DNA of 64,000 nucleotides from Glebionis coronaria (lineage: Eukaryota > Streptophyta > Magnoliopsida > Asterales > Asteraceae): contig CM046878.1 in NCBI GenBank assembly GCA_025667525.1, positions 387,437,307-387,501,306 of the forward strand, read 5' to 3'. Below the pieces are notes generated by a model. The model was not told the DNA's origin. It saw only the letters and a list, made by a program, of their open reading frames with translations, and made no database searches. This document shows, piece after piece, positions 11,801-22,465 of this stretch. The translations under genes were made by a program, and so were the position numbers. The stretch's first letter is position 1. Every line of letters begins with the position of its first letter.

Positions 11801-12302
11801 ACGCGGAACATAAATGGTCCTTGTGAAATTTAAGCTTTGGAAGACCACGAACTAATTCGTTTTTAGCCAGATGATTAATAGCATCAAAGTTGAGATGAGA
11901 TAATCTGCGATGCCATAACCAAGACTTGGTCTTAGATGCTTTAGAGAGAAGACATTCTGGAGAGGCGGCCATCATGTCTTGTAGGGACAACGTATAAAGA
12001 TTTGCACCACGAGAACCCTTCAACAAATCTTTTCCTTCCAAGTTGCGGATGAAACATGTATGTTGTCGAAAAGCAACCTCTAGGTTGGAATCACAAAATT
12101 GTCCTACTGAAAATAAGTTATGACCAAGACCTTCTACATAGTATACCCTTGAAATCGTAATGTTTCCAATCTGATATTCACCATACCCCATTATCTTTGC
12201 TATATGATCATTCCCGAATTTAACCGTACCAAGAAACTTGCTGACGAAATTTCGGAGCATCGAGCGATCTCCGGTCATATGCTTTGAACAACCGGAGTCC
12301 AA
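8859..12302 (-). CDS. Copia-1 pol: protease, integrase, RT, RNase H (intact frame)
   Basis: The open frame of 1147 residues begins inside the protease at [10 protein letters not shown] (residues 2-11), so its first Met is not a true start. Next come the GAG-pre-integrase and zinc-binding part ([14 protein letters not shown], about 130-172), the integrase catalytic residues D196, D259 and E295 with 35 residues between the last two, and a long acidic linker. RT has the DVKTAFLNG and YVDDIIF boxes, and RNase H has DADHAGC, STEDEY and YCDNKSAI. Pol makes and integrates element cDNA. The size and all catalytic motifs are normal, and it is the best preserved retrotransposon polyprotein in the window. 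It lacks only an in-frame join to gag. Confidence 0.95.
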   Translation of the reverse strand: MDSGCSKHMTGDRSMLRNFVSKFLGTVKFGNDHIAKIMGYGEYQIGNITISRVYYVEGLGHNLFSVGQFCDSNLEVAFRQHTCFIRNLEGKDLLKGSRGANLYTLSLQDMMAASPECLLSKASKTKSWLWHRRLSHLNFDAINHLAKNELVRGLPKLKFHKDHLCSACSRGKSTKKSYRPKAEDTNQEKLHLLHMDLCGPMRTESVSGKKFILVIVDDFSRFTWVRFLRTKDEAPKAIITFLKFIQVRLNTTVRRIRTDNGTEFVNQTLRDYYEGVGISHETSVARTPQQNGVVERRNRTLMEAARTMPIYANAPLFLWAEAISTACFTQNRSIIRKRHGKTPYELLHDRKPDVSFFHVFGALCYPNINSENLGKLQPKADIGIFIGYSPSKKAYRIYNRRLGKIVETMDADFDKLTTMASEQHSSEPALHEMGTGAISSGLVPNNPTSISFLPPTRPEWDKLFQPLFDEFFDPPTDEVLAPVVIAPIPEVVAQANEPLSNASSINIEPDAPLPSNSQTTPESSPLLVPNDVEEDSIDHDLEYAHLKELPFFGIPFPENLSAASTSEEAPSIVHSRPPRIENHSTKWTKDHPIRNVIGDLDRPVSTRHQLQESALYCYFDAFLSKVEPKNWQQAMTQSSWIEAMQEELNEFQRLEVWELVPLPDKVNILTLLWVYKVKLDEMGAVLKNKARLVARGYKQALGIDFEESFAPVARLEAIRLFLAYAAHMNMIVYQMDVKTAFLNGELREEVYVRQSDGFVSTKFPNHVYKLKKALYGLKQAPRAWYDLLSTYLISEGFSKGKVDPTLFTLKEDNDMILVQIYVDDIIFVATNIELSNRFEKIMSTRFQMSMMGKISFFLGLQISQNPRGIFINQSKYALESLKKYNFENCDPVDTPMVEKSKLDEDRNGTIVDPKLYRGMIGTLLYLTAIRPDLQFAVCMCARYQARPTEKHLHVVKRIFRYLKGTFHRGLWYPKDSSIALISYADADHAGCQDTRRSTSGSVQLLGDRLISWSSKRQKSAAISSTEDEYIAMSGCCAQVLWMRSQLTDYGLGFNKIPMYCDNKSAIALCCNYVQHSRAKHIDIRYHFIKEQVENGVIELYFVTIEYQLADMFTKALDRGRIEFLIDKLGMKSFTPATLKELAEESTE

Positions 12303-12853
12303 ATACCAGAGGATGATTTGGACAACCTGAAAATATCACCACACGAAGACAATGTAGATGTATCAGAATCTGAGTGTTCCTTGTTATTAGCAGGTACAGA
12401 TTTAATAATCTTAGATTTGCTAACTTTAGGTTTCTTAGATTTCCTAGCTTTCTTCTTCCTAGTTTGTGGTGTAGATTCTAGTTGGCTTAAATCCTGTGGT
12501 ATTTCTTCACTGATAGGCACTATAGTGGGAGCTGACCTAATTAAAGGGCGCTGTTTCCATACTCGAGTGCGAGTGTACCTAACTAAAGGACGCTCAGACC
12601 TAACCTCAATGGATGCATTCCTAGTTAAAGGGCACATTTTTCCATCTAATGTGAAGGTCCTACCAGTGGGACGCCATTGCCAGCCAACTTGGGCACGAGT
12701 TCTACCTGTTGGCTTCCATTCAAGACCATTCCTAATGGCATTCATTTCATTCACATGATCAATAAGACACAAATCATGACGTTGGGAAAACATACATTCA
12801 TTACAATTCCAACAATTCAAATTAGAATTCACGAATGGTTTAGGCTTCTGCAC
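12275..12853 (-). CDS. Copia-1 segment between the coiled coil and the protease
   Basis: This 192-residue frame holds a [16 protein letters not shown] cysteine cluster, the repeated (W)xPTGRT motif and a basic Ser/Lys stretch, all typical of the connection before the copia protease. It ends by reading the protease active-site DNA in the wrong frame (ending [10 protein letters not shown]), overlapping the pol frame by 28 bases. The upstream break from the gag frame is at about 12855-12873. These are probably two frameshifts in what was one gag-pol frame. Programmed shifting is possible but I see no clear slippery site. Confidence 0.8.
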   Translation of the reverse strand: MQKPKPFVNSNLNCWNCNECMFSQRHDLCLIDHVNEMNAIRNGLEWKPTGRTRAQVGWQWRPTGRTFTLDGKMCPLTRNASIEVRSERPLVRYTRTRVWKQRPLIRSAPTIVPISEEIPQDLSQLESTPQTRKKKARKSKKPKVSKSKIIKSVPANNKEHSDSDTSTLSSCGDIFRLSKSSSGIWTPVVQSI

Positions 12854-12872
12854 AGGCGCAGAGCTTTTAGTC

Positions 12873-15800
12873 TTAACATGATTCCTTTTTATTTAAAACT
12901 GAACTAACATTCCTATGGTGAGCTTCTACGTTCTTCTTTTTGGCACTACTAGTGGAGGGCTTGATCTTATCTTTCTTTAGTGGCGATCCTTTAGCCTTAG
13001 TAGTCTCTTTTAATCTTGTAGAAGGCAAAGTGGGAACATTAGCAACAGATTTTAAAGGTGCCTTACTTGATTGTGCCAGTGACGGTTTTGCTCCTGGAGT
13101 CTTATTGAATGGAGTTACAGCAATGGGCCTATTAGTAAGTAGTGCAGAGCCTGGTTTACCTATGTATTGCAGATATGCTAAGCAATATTGAACCCGCTTA
13201 ATATATTCATGAGCCGAATAATAGTAGCTACTTGAGGGATCTAAGGCATAAAGATCGTCTAAGATATCCCTAACAAGATCTACATGCTTAATGGCATTCC
13301 TCATATAATCATCGTAGGTAACCGGGTTTCTCTTATGAAGCGGGTTCTTATAAAGCACTACTGACTTGGTTGTTGGGGCACTAGTGGATGGTGCAGAGTC
13401 GGTAGCTAAGTTATCAACAACTTCTTGTCGGGTGAGAAGAAGTGTCTCCTTTAACTCGGCCAAAACCATGTTTTTGTCAATGAGCAGGATGTTTAAGTCA
13501 GAGATTTCCTCACACTTTTGGTTCAGTTGTTCAACATAAGATTGTTGCTGTGCCGCATTAAAAGCGAATCGTTCTTCTAGTGAACCATAAAGAGCGGATA
13601 GTCCCTGTCTTGTCCGATCCATCTCCCCTAGAACAGACGAAAGTCTAATTTCTAAGACCTGGTTTTTAGACTCTGTAGCCTCTAGTTCCAATTTTAGTGT
13701 TTCATTTGATGACATATCTCTCTTCAATCTCATAATCTCTTCCTCTAATGCCTTAACTATTGCAATCATCTTGTCACTCGTCTCAACACCGTTTTCACAA
13801 CCATTTGATATCAAAAGATCCTCATTTTGAGTTTGTTGTTTTAATTCTAAAGATATACAATGTTGTTCTAGTTGATTAAAGCGTTTTGAAAGTAAATTGT
13901 AAGAATCTTGTAGCTTTAAAAACTCAGCATTAGATTCGTGACAAGAATGATTATCTACCTCATTTACAGTATCAGCAACATTTACAGAGAGATCACAAAC
14001 ATCATCACAAGTATTCACAGCATCACAATTAATCATAGCGGATGTAAGCTCATTCGAATAATTAACATTTACAGTAGTAAGCACATCACACAAGATTATT
14101 GCAGACAAGAATCGGTTATATTCGGTTAAAATCTTTTCTTTTTCAATTAGTTGTAGTTCGTAAGCGGTGTCCATTTCATAAAACACTTTTTGAACTTCAC
14201 CAATTTCAAACACAAGATTTTCCTTAAGAGATGCAAAACTTCCTTTTAGACTTTCGACAAACGGATTGATCTCATTTTTAAACACCTCGTTCATGTGTTC
14301 GAAAGCCCATTCTCCGGCGTTTAAACCATTTGAAGTCGTACATTCCAAAATGACCTTGTCAAAATTAGTAAAGTATTGATTAATCTCTTGCAAGTTTAAC
14401 CATACAGTGCTAACAGGTGGAAGATTCTTTGGAATTTCCTTAGGAACTTCCATGTTGACAAGTGTAGGAAATGTACTAGGGTTTTCTTCCTCTAACATGT
14501 AGGTTGGTGCTGTGATGAGATCTTTGTCCATATGGAAGCGAATTCTAAAATCCGTTTTTGCAAGCTCCTTATTCATTTTAAAATAATCACACTCGGGATA
14601 TTTTGTAGAATTGTATGACCGATCCTCATCAACTAAATCCTTACTTGTTCGATCATCGAAAATAACAATCGGGTCTAAGACCAATCCTAATTGGGTTGCA
14701 TTATAAAGTCTAGGACTATGTCTTAAAGCTTGTTTTGTCTTAAAAGCATCAAATAAGTGCACTAGTTGAGAAGCAGCGTATTGTCTTAAAATCAAATAAT
14801 CTAGACTTCTAATCTTATTAGTAGCATTAATCTCCATTTCGTTCTTCTTAGACTCGAGTGATTCAAAATCCGTTTGAAGTTTTTGAAAATTAGTGACCAC
14901 TAACTCCTTTTCTTTAAGTTCATTAGACAGATTTGCTCTTAAGTTTTCAATTTCTTGCAAGTGACCCATTTGTTTGTTTCGAAAGTGATCATATTCGGGA
15001 TTTGTTAGAACACTAGAAGAAGGCACTAATTCCAAAGTTTGAACTTTCTCGTTGCTTAAGGCAAGCTCATCAGACAAATTCTTATTCTTAGCTAGAGTTT
15101 CTAAGAGTGCAGCATTCATTTGGCTAAGTAATGTAGCAGGAACCATGACCAAATCTTGTTGAGCAGGAGTAGGCGTATGCGAAATGGCTCCCGGTTGTGA
15201 TTCACTCAAAGTCTGGGGACTCACATTGATATTGCTATCATTGATTGTCTCCTCATTTGAACGACTCACCACCGAAGACTCATTCGAATCAGCACTCTCT
15301 TGCACAACTTGATGTGGTTGAATACTAGCATCAGTGGTATTATCGGTGGTATTAATAAGTACCTCAGATCTCTTTTCTGGCCCTAAGCTGGAGATAGTTG
15401 CCATGAGAGCAGCCTTTGCAGATTGAAATTCATCACAGTCTGAGTAATATGCATCGAGATCATCTGCTTGGTATGCTGCATTCTGTGTGGTGACAGTGTC
15501 TTGTTCAGCAATCCCTGGATCAGCAAGAAATGCAAGCTCCTCTTCATCAAGTTCCCTTCCTTGTGCCTGAGCATTCTCCAGATAGATCTTCTCTACAAAC
15601 CATTGTCCATCCCTTCTCCTCTTGGGTTTCTTACAATCCCTGGACATGTGACCTTCTTCCTTGCAGTTGTAGCATGTAATCATTCTCAACTTGCCTGTGG
15701 AATTAGCCCGTGGAGCAGGATTGACCATTGGAGCAGGATTGACCGTGCGAGCATTTGTAGTTGATGTGGTAGGTCTCCCCTGATATGGTTGAATAGGTTG

Positions 15801-17057
15801 AACCATTACCCTGCCATTCTCAATAGTAGCTTGTTGGCAAGAATTGGATGAATTCCTCAACTGATTGTTGGTAGGAGCTGATCCCCTAAATCCTCGTTTG
15901 CTTAAAGTCCTTGTGAGATAAGCAGACATAGTGGTTAACACTTCAACTGGGTCAGCACCTTGTTTGAATACAGGAATGGGGACTTCCTCTTCATCACAGT
16001 ACATTGCTTGGTCTTGATGAGCTGCATAATCACTAGAAGGAATACTCATTTGATCAGGGTAGCTTGTTGGATATGCTGCATTCTCTTGATAAGAAGAATA
16101 TGAAGATTGAGCATAAGGTGCAATACTTTCTGGGTGAGGTTGTGTAGCATATTGTGATGAAGGTGCACTAAACCGATATTGTTGCTGATGTGAGGTGGGT
16201 GGTTGCGGTAGAATCGAGTATTGGGGGAAGGTTGGTGTCATGTAAGGTGATGGATGATAGGCTTGATGTCCCAAGATATAAGGAGTGTTGTTGTGAGACA
16301 AGCTTGGTTGATTCGCCATCAAAGCTAATGAGTCAGGGTACATACCTCGAGGCGAACGGTGCATGATCACATGTTTCTCATGCTGCTGAAGGAAAGCATA
16401 GAGTTGATCCAAATTGCACTTATGGAAATCCCTGGTTAACTTAACATCGGTAATATACTCACCCCATTCAGCTTGAGGTAAAGTATTCAAGAATTTGGTG
16501 TTAACCTGGAATGGAGCAATCACGAGATTGTATACATTCAGATCATTCATGAGTGTGGTGAATCTAAAGTAATAATCGTGAAGCGTTTCCCCTGGGTTGT
16601 ACGTGAATCTATCAAACAGATCATACAACTGACATTCCCTTTCCTGTTTGGTGAGAGACGTACCTTGTAGCAACACCTTAAGACGTTCCCATAAATCCTT
16701 CGCCACCGTATACTGACTTACCATTCGATAGATGTCATGTGGAAGGGCTTGGAGAATGGTTTGAAGAGCTTTTTCGTCTGCATCTGCAACAAGTTGTTGA
16801 GCTGGAGTGAGTTCTTCAAATTCTCGTGGTCGAGTCACGTTGTTAACCACGATGGTACCATAGTCAAGTGGACCATTTAAAATTGACTTGACCATAAGCC
16901 TCCCATATACCGGTTTTCCCTTAAGGTAAGACATCATCCGGCCTTTCCATGCTTCAAAAACTTCTTTGATGAGCATTGGCGGGCGATTATCCGTTCCCGT
17001 AATGACGGAAATATCCGTAAGTGATGTCATCTGAGGCATTACTGAATTCGGATTCAT
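12873..17057 (-). CDS. Copia-1 gag with long coiled-coil domain
   Basis: The frame is open from 17183, but homology to gag starts at the Met at 17057 (MNPNSVMPQ). Residue numbers here count from 17183. About 60-300 are the UBN2-type gag core with [11 protein letters not shown] and [15 protein letters not shown] Gln/Tyr/Pro-rich segment follows, then the zinc knuckle [14 protein letters not shown] at about 500. From about 650 to 1250 the protein is mostly heptad-rich ([17 protein letters not shown] and [18 protein letters not shown] are examples), then a basic tail. Gag forms the particle and binds RNA. The coiled-coil block of several hundred residues between the knuckle and protease makes it far longer than a standard copia gag. 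The role of that block is not known to me. Confidence 0.92.
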   Translation of the reverse strand: MNPNSVMPQMTSLTDISVITGTDNRPPMLIKEVFEAWKGRMMSYLKGKPVYGRLMVKSILNGPLDYGTIVVNNVTRPREFEELTPAQQLVADADEKALQTILQALPHDIYRMVSQYTVAKDLWERLKVLLQGTSLTKQERECQLYDLFDRFTYNPGETLHDYYFRFTTLMNDLNVYNLVIAPFQVNTKFLNTLPQAEWGEYITDVKLTRDFHKCNLDQLYAFLQQHEKHVIMHRSPRGMYPDSLALMANQPSLSHNNTPYILGHQAYHPSPYMTPTFPQYSILPQPPTSHQQQYRFSAPSSQYATQPHPESIAPYAQSSYSSYQENAAYPTSYPDQMSIPSSDYAAHQDQAMYCDEEEVPIPVFKQGADPVEVLTTMSAYLTRTLSKRGFRGSAPTNNQLRNSSNSCQQATIENGRVMVQPIQPYQGRPTTSTTNARTVNPAPMVNPAPRANSTGKLRMITCYNCKEEGHMSRDCKKPKRRRDGQWFVEKIYLENAQAQGRELDEEELAFLADPGIAEQDTVTTQNAAYQADDLDAYYSDCDEFQSAKAALMATISSLGPEKRSEVLINTTDNTTDASIQPHQVVQESADSNESSVVSRSNEETINDSNINVSPQTLSESQPGAISHTPTPAQQDLVMVPATLLSQMNAALLETLAKNKNLSDELALSNEKVQTLELVPSSSVLTNPEYDHFRNKQMGHLQEIENLRANLSNELKEKELVVTNFQKLQTDFESLESKKNEMEINATNKIRSLDYLILRQYAASQLVHLFDAFKTKQALRHSPRLYNATQLGLVLDPIVIFDDRTSKDLVDEDRSYNSTKYPECDYFKMNKELAKTDFRIRFHMDKDLITAPTYMLEEENPSTFPTLVNMEVPKEIPKNLPPVSTVWLNLQEINQYFTNFDKVILECTTSNGLNAGEWAFEHMNEVFKNEINPFVESLKGSFASLKENLVFEIGEVQKVFYEMDTAYELQLIEKEKILTEYNRFLSAIILCDVLTTVNVNYSNELTSAMINCDAVNTCDDVCDLSVNVADTVNEVDNHSCHESNAEFLKLQDSYNLLSKRFNQLEQHCISLELKQQTQNEDLLISNGCENGVETSDKMIAIVKALEEEIMRLKRDMSSNETLKLELEATESKNQVLEIRLSSVLGEMDRTRQGLSALYGSLEERFAFNAAQQQSYVEQLNQKCEEISDLNILLIDKNMVLAELKETLLLTRQEVVDNLATDSAPSTSAPTTKSVVLYKNPLHKRNPVTYDDYMRNAIKHVDLVRDILDDLYALDPSSSYYYSAHEYIKRVQYCLAYLQYIGKPGSALLTNRPIAVTPFNKTPGAKPSLAQSSKAPLKSVANVPTLPSTRLKETTKAKGSPLKKDKIKPSTSSAKKKNVEAHHRNVSSVLNKKESC

Positions 17058-17195
17058 TTTGTTCACTTCAAAGAGACAAAGATTATCGGTTGATTGAGCA
17101 GTGAAGTAAAGCTTGTGAATTGTGTTGAGTTTTTGTTGTAAAAAGCCAAGATTAAATCCTCTAAAAAATTGTCGAAAAAACAAGTAAAATAACCC

Positions 17196-17572
17196 TTCAT
17201 TCAGAACTTTTTTGTTGATTCGGAAGTTTGATTCGGAAGATTTGGCTTGGAATACCTTGATTCGGAACTTTTGGTTCGGAAGTCTTGATCCGGAACTTTC
17301 CCTTGATCCGAAACTTTTCCCTTGATCCGGAACTTTCCTTGATCCGGAACTTTTGGTTCGGAACTTCCTTGATCCGGAACTTTTGTTGATCCAGAACTTT
17401 TCGTTCGGAACTTTTGGTTCGGAACTTTTGTTGATCCGGAACTTTGGTTGATCCGGAACTTTTTGGTTCGGAACTTTTTCGTCCGGAACTTTGGTTGATC
17501 TGGAACTTTTTGGTTCGGAACTTTTTCGTCCGGAACTTTGGTTGATCCGGAACTTTTTGGTCCGGAAGTTTG
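17196..17572 (-). repeat. Copia-1 leader: degenerate GTTCCGGATC array with a repetitive ORF
   Basis: On the minus strand the 5' leader holds about two dozen copies of a word close to AAGTTCCGGATCAA or AAGTTCCGAACCAA, at roughly 13-20-bp spacing. The array happens to be open as a 137-residue frame (17201-17614) encoding repeats of [10 protein letters not shown] and FRTKKFRT. It ends just before gag and lies inside the packaged transcript. I read it as a noncoding array with an incidental ORF, but the frame is open throughout. Confidence 0.8.
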
Positions 17573-17820
17573 TCTGGGTAAACAGAAGGTTGTTCGTGAT
17601 GAACAGTCGATCAAAAAACCAAGATTAAACCCAGATTTTTACCAAATAACCCAAAAAGTTTTGTGATTTCTACAATAATAAGTAAAAACTAATACTTATC
17701 CACTAATCCCAATAACAAAAACACCAAAAACACCAAGAATCAAGATGGATCTTCTTAAAGAACACTAATACAATCAAAAACTAAAAAACCACACAAATCA
17801 CTACCTTAAATCACCCCATA

Positions 17821-17835
17821 GCTCTTGATACCAAA
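17821..17835 (-). promoter_or_regulatory. Primer-binding site of copia-1
   Basis: On the minus strand LTR B ends ...CTACA and is followed by TTTGGTATCAAGAGC. This matches the initiator-Met tRNA site TGGTATCAGAGC apart from one extra A. It fixes LTR B as the 5' LTR. Confidence 0.85.
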
Positions 17836-18154
17836 TGTAGAATCTTGATAACCTATGAATCTATGAAGGGGGTTGATGATTTCTAGAGAGAGAAACTAGA
17901 GAGAGAAAGTGAGAGAAAACTATGTGTTATTTCATTAAGTGGAAACAAGAAATGTTCAACAACCACCCCTTTCCAAGGAGGAAAGGGGTATTTATACTTC
18001 CAAGTCATATGTGGACTTGGGCCGGCCCATGACAAGCCCATGGACCGGTTCTTACTTAACAAAATAAGTAACTATAAACTACGAGCTATTACAACATTAA
18101 TACTATTGTGGAGTGACCGATACTTCTAATATACGTAAAAACGTATTTCTAACA
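17836..18154 (-). repeat. LTR B, 5' LTR of copia-1
   Basis: The 319-bp minus-strand unit has TGTTAG...CTACA ends. Near its U3 tip it has an imperfect inverted repeat (AAATACGT, TTTT, ACGTATAT). It resembles the LTR of copia-4 at the right end of the window (TGTTGGAAATACGT...) and, more loosely, the copia-2 LTR, but not LTR A. The insertion point is inside Athila LTR sequence at 18155. Confidence 0.88.
17965..17996 (-). promoter_or_regulatory. TATA box and adjoining inverted repeat in LTR B
   Basis: TATAAATA is at 17989-17996 on the minus strand. Directly downstream, 17965-17974 and 17980-17989 form a perfect 10-bp inverted repeat (ACCCCTTTCC on the plus strand) around a 5-base loop. The same arrangement with different bases recurs in the copia-2, copia-4 and Athila LTRs. 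Confidence 0.8.
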
Positions 18155-18705
18155 AAAAACTATAGAGAAGAAAATTAAACACATTAAAACTTAAAAATTA
18201 AAAGACTAAAATTAACTACTAACTAACACCCTCTTAACGACATATTAGGAGGGTATTTATAGGAGGCGGGGAGGTTAAGTGTTTAAGCTTTCTTCTTTCT
18301 TTCTTCTCGTCTCGACTCGATTTAATTTCTTTGTCTTTCTCGATGTCGTCTCGGGATTTGTCGATATAAATTGAACTTGTCTTATAATTTTCTTCTTTAA
18401 TTATAATTGAGTTCTTCGACTTCACTAAACTTCCGTCTTTAGACTTTTTCTTCGATAAATCTTCAGGATAGGCCTTGGACTTCCGTTCTTTATGCACTCT
18501 CGATCTTTTGACTTTGACATTTGTCTTTTTCTTCGATAAAAGCCCGTGATAGCCCATGTTTTCTTCCTTTTGCATAATTTTATCCTGAAACACAATAAAA
18601 ACACAAACCACGCATAATTCTGACTTTTACGACATAAAATACACGTTTTGGTCTTGTTATTATTGGAAATAAGTGGTAAAAGGATAAGTGTTTTCACACT
18701 TATTT
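18155..18705 (-). repeat. Athila LTR fragment, probable 5' LTR of Athila-1
   Basis: Homologous to the U3 half of the Athila-2 LTR (22130-22465 plus 46820-46971) and of both Athila-3 LTRs, with the TATA box at 18254-18261 and the adjoining inverted repeat (18227-18254, imperfect). The right end is the true LTR tip (AATAAGTGTG on the minus strand). It abuts Athila-2 protease sequence at 18706, as expected if an Athila element inserted there. The left end is cut by copia LTR B. Linking this piece to the gag at 6149 is inference. Confidence 0.75.
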
Positions 18706-19430
18706 GTCATTTGTGTGGGGACTAGCTCGGGTAGAGATAATTGTTTCCAAATACTTAATGGCATTAAGTTTATACTAGCACCTAGATCGGCTAGGGCCAT
18801 ACAATTCTCTACCCCGGGGAAGTTGCAAGGAATGAGAAAACGACCCGGATCACCAAGTTTGGTTTGTAATTTCCTTAATAGAACTACGCAGCAATTCTCA
18901 TTAAGTTGGGTCTGAGCGATATCAAGAAGTTTCTCCTTATCACTGAGAAGATCTTTAAACATTTTAGCACATTTCAGCATGTGAGCGAGAGCCTCGACAA
19001 AGGATATGTTGAAATTCAGTTGTTTAAACATTTTAAGAAAGTTAGAAACCTGAATATCATCCTTGTTCTTCAACTTCTCTTTCCTCAACCTTGAGGAATA
19101 AGGTATATTGGGTTGAGATGAAGGCTTTGGAATAGAATTCTCACTCACATCCTTGGGTGGTGGAGGGGTGGAAGTAGAAGGTGGAGGAATTGGAGAAAGG
19201 GACTCGTTTTCCTTTGTCACAATCACCGGTGTAGGTGTAGGAATCTCGGGTTCCTTTAAACCTTTGCCACTTTTGGTGGTGATTGCTTTCATCTCCCCTC
19301 TTGGATTAGCAACGGTGTTACTCGGAAGAGAACCCAAACTAGAGGCTTGATTAATTTGGAAGAAACTAGCCATCATATCCCTTAAGTCATTCGTTTGACT
19401 GCTCAAAGAGTTTCACATATCGGCTCAAAG
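18706..19430 (-). pseudogene. Athila-2 protease, interrupted
   Basis: The frame carries the SSQTNDLRDMMASFF linker, a Ser/Pro-rich segment and the core CMALADLGASINLMPLS. Its catalytic Asp is intact, unlike in Athila-1 and Athila-3. After LVPTQMT the reading frame runs into the Athila LTR tip (about 18705) and gains 13 unrelated residues before the stop at 18660. The second half of the fold is therefore missing. Upstream it is out of frame with gag near 19400-19430. Confidence 0.85.
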
Positions 19431-20739
19431 ATCATTCCCTTGTTTCGCCATATCTCCTTTCAAGTTGATGATTTGTCGCTGAAGATTTTACACCAGCGCG
19501 TCATTTTTCCTCATGTAAGTTTCAACCTCGTTATTAAATGCGGTGGGTTGGGTTGGAGGAAGAGCATGGTAAGCAGGTGGTTGATAAGCGGGTTGTTGGT
19601 AAACTTGGTTATTTCCTTGAGGTGGATATGGGTTTCTTTGGGTTTGATATAGATTTTGGAGCTCGTGGTTGGTTTTTATTGCTGTTATTGAGGTTGTTTT
19701 GGTTTTGAGGTGGAAAACCGGGTGGTGAAAGGAAGTTGTTTGAACGATAACTGAGCAAATTGTGGTCACCTTGTGGATGTGCTTGATAGCCTCCCGTAGA
19801 AAAGTTACCGTTAGCGGCATACACATTTTCCGGATTATTATGAGTCGAAGGGAAATAGGTGTATGAGTGAGATCCCTCGCATATTTCACATGACTGACTT
19901 AAAGCATTAACTTGTGCATTGATGTTTTTGGCATGGTTAACGGTTTGTAGAGCAAGTGCTTCAACAATCGAAGTAAGTTTATCAATTCTCTTGTCGGCAT
20001 CACTAGTACTAGCACTAGCTACATTAGCCCGAAAACTCTTAGTTTGCACTCTAGACTTATTCTCAATAATGTCCCACGCGGCATTAGAAGACTTAACCAA
20101 AATATTACCCCCCGAGGCACTATTTAGTGAATCTTAGTCATTCATGCTTAAACCATTGTAAAGAGTATTAATTTGATGTACTTTTGTGAAACCATGTTGT
20201 GGACACTTCCTTAAAAGTTCCTTAAAACGGTCCCAAGATTCACTAAATGTCTCACCGTACTTTTGTTCAAAGTTAATGATTTCATTCCGCAAAGCGGTAG
20301 TACGTGAGGGTGGGAAAAAGTAGTTGATGAATTTGGTCTCTAAATCCGACCACGTAAGAATACTTTGTGGCTGTTCCTTATCAAGCCAATGGCGGGCTTG
20401 TCCCTCTAAAGAGAAAGGAAAAAGTTGCAAGCGAATCACCTCTTGTGAAACCCCATTATACTTGACCGTATTAGTGAGTTGAATGAACCTTTTAATATGG
20501 TCATGAGGATCATCAAGTGTACGTCCCAAGAATGGTTGATCAGAGAGGAATTGAATGAAGCCGGATTTGAGCTCAAAGTTGTTGGCTCCAATCTCGGGTA
20601 TGACAATAGCATCAGTGTTGCCCTCTACTTGCGATTGCAAAAGCTCGATCATTGGTCGATTGTCCATGGTGACAATAGGTGGAGTTTCGACTTCGGCTTG
20701 AATTGCTTTTTTCTTACGAGCACGGGTACGCATATACAC
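19431..20739 (-). pseudogene. Athila-2 gag, one stop and a frameshift
   Basis: Start Met at 20739 (MYMRTRARKKKAIQ). The retrotransposon gag core follows: FIQFLSDQPFLGRTLDDPHDHIKRF, QARHWLDKEQPQSI and ETFSESWDRFKELLRKCPQHG. A TAA at 20134-20136 follows LSMND; Athila-1 has CAA (Gln) at the same codon (NDQDSLNSA), so this is a documented C-to-T change. The frame then resumes through CEICEGSHSYTYFPS, where the last Cys of the knuckle is lost, and shifts near 19670 into the NPYPPQGNNQVYQQP tail. Confidence 0.9.
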
Positions 20740-20952
20740 CTATAAAAAGAAAAGAATGATAGACAAGAAATATTTTTGGTTTTATATGTTTTTCTATTTT
20801 TTTGAATTTTGGAAATTTTATATTTTTTAGGATTTTTTGAAAATTTTTAAGCAAGAAAAATAACGTTAAAAAATGAACGGATCCCAAAATCAAACGCGTC
20901 TCTCACTAAAAACCGTTAATCTTAACGAACAGAGCTGGCAGCGGCGCCATTT
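20740..20952 (-). promoter_or_regulatory. Athila-2 leader and primer-binding site
   Basis: The minus-strand site TGGCGCCGCTGCCAGCTC at 20949-20932 matches the tRNA-Asp-type primer site of Athila elements, directly inside the 5' LTR end. Between it and the gag start is an AT-rich leader of about 190 bases with no reading frame. Athila-3 has the equivalent arrangement at 55300-55580. Confidence 0.8.
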
Positions 20953-21239
20953 AATACAAGGCTTTCACCTCGTATGAAAAAGATTCTTTATTCCAGTCTT
21001 TTCGAATTGATTACTAGTTAAAAGTGCAACTCAGTATTTCTTGGTGGAAAATAAAAGAGAGGTGGTTATCTATTTTGAACTAATAGTAAAATGAAAGTGT
21101 CTTTGAGTAAAAATAAAAGCTTTAAAAAATAAACTAAGACAAAACTCGTTTAAAATAATGCTAAGTAAAAATGTGGGAAAAGTTAAATTTGAAAACTAAG
21201 ATAAAACAAGAAATAAAATCTAAAACTAAGGTCAGATCA

Positions 21240-21560
21240 CACTTGGATCGTACCCTCGATCGTGGGCCAGATCGCAACGAGCGATCGCAGCCAAGTAGCT
21301 TAAGATTGGATCGTAACCACGATCGCAACAAGTGGATCGCAGTGACGATCGTACTCTTCGATCGTACTACCAGATCGTAAACCGATCGCAGCCAATGATC
21401 GTGGCTTGGATCGCAACGACCAATCGAACCCTGGATCGCAGTCTTCGATCGTACCCTGGATCGCAACGAGTGGATCGCAGTGTAGATCGTAGATTGTGAT
21501 CGCAGTGGACGATCGTACTTGGTGATCGAAGTAAAGGATCGCAAGTAGAAACCCTAGGGG
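21240..21560 (-). repeat. GATCGCA/GATCGTA array in the Athila-2 LTR
   Basis: About twenty copies of GATCG, mostly as GGATCGCA or CGATCGTA, at roughly 12-20-bp spacing with non-repeated spacers. It lies where the Athila-3 LTRs have a TATCCGGAAT array. A 13-base string GGCCAGATCGCAA at 21265-21277 also occurs in the leader of copia-2 (23121-23133). Confidence 0.88.
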
Positions 21561-22133
21561 TTTATGCGATCACACTTACTTGATCGGAACTGATAAAACC
21601 CTTAAACATGATACAATGGAAATCAAAAACAGAATAAGCAAGCCAAATAAGCATTTAATCAAATAAGCATTTACCAACTCTAAGCCAAGACTAAATAAGC
21701 ACAAATTTGACGACTTTTAAAATACTAAATACGAAAACTTTATAAAACAAACTTTAATAAGACTAAACTTTTAAGAAAACTTAAAAGTAAATAAGCTAAA
21801 TACAAAATAAGGCAATAAGCATGATAAGCTCAAAGCTCAAATCGTATAAAAACTTGGATATGAATAAAAAGTTAAACTTTTTAATCAATCAAACATCAAG
21901 ATTAAACAAGATGCTTTAAAATTTCGGATCAAGAACAAATAAAAATCAAGAAAGGTAGAAGAAGATTAAAGATGAAAAGCTTAAACTTGAACTTGTAAAT
22001 TAATGATTCCAAAATACAAGATTAAACTAAAGCTTAAACAAGAAAGAAAGAAAAGATGAAATTCTAGTGAGAGAAAGTTAGCACTTTCTCTCTCTAAGAA
22101 TTAAAACTACAAAAGAAAAATGAACTAGCTAAC

Positions 22134-22167
22134 ACCCTCCTAATGACACATTAGGAGGGTATATATA
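22134..22167 (-). promoter_or_regulatory. TATA box and 12-bp inverted repeat, Athila-2 LTR
   Basis: TATATATA is at 22160-22167. Next to it 22134-22145 and 22149-22160 form a perfect 12-bp inverted repeat (ACCCTCCTAATG on the plus strand) with a 3-base loop. On the minus strand transcription would start close to the far arm. Confidence 0.85.
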
Positions 22168-22465
22168 GGAGGTAGGGAGGTACATGTGTTGTTTCCTTCT
22201 TTCTTTCTTTCTTCTCGACTCGACTTGATTTAAATTGTTTGTCTTTCTCGACGTCGTCTTGGGATTTGTCAATATAAATTGAACTCGTCTTATATTTTTC
22301 TTCTATAATTTAGACTTTGTTCTTCGACTTCATTAATCTTCCGTCTTTAGACTTTTTCTTCGATAAATCTTCAGAATAGGCCTTGGAACTCCGTTCTTTT
22401 TGCACTCTTGATCTTTTGACTTCGTCTTTTCTCGTTTTCTTCGATAGAAACTCGTGATAGCCCGT

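Larger units (their letters stand above)
6150..18154 (-). mobile_element. Ty1-copia element with mismatched LTRs (copia-1, probable recombinant)
   Basis: The minus-strand order is LTR B (18154-17836), primer site (17835-17821), leader, gag with coiled coil (17057-12873), protease, integrase, RT and RNase H (12853-8859), a 2.1-kb noncoding 3' region, a purine tract next to 6722, and LTR A (6721-6150). The two LTRs share no evident sequence (TGTTAGAAATACG against TGTTGGGTCAAAT at the U3 start). Flanks also differ: TGTGA at 6145-6149 and AAAAA at 18155-18159. I infer fusion of two copia insertions. Coding capacity is high: only two frame breaks separate gag from an intact 1147-residue pol. Confidence 0.85.
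20953..22465 (-). repeat. Athila-2 5' LTR, R/U5 and part of U3
   Basis: The LTR begins next to the primer site (AATACAAGG on the plus strand) and shares with the Athila-3 LTR the stretch around 'ttggtggaaaa', the array zone and the TATA region. It stops at the CCCGT target site of copia-2 (22461-22465) and resumes at 46820. No coding sequence. Confidence 0.88.

Noticed and set aside
18706..18710. Athila-2 as a simple internal deletion from protease to its own 3' LTR
   Set aside because: The join falls exactly at an LTR tip, which is better explained by insertion of another Athila element (Athila-1) into the protease. The deletion model is not excluded without the sequence to the left.
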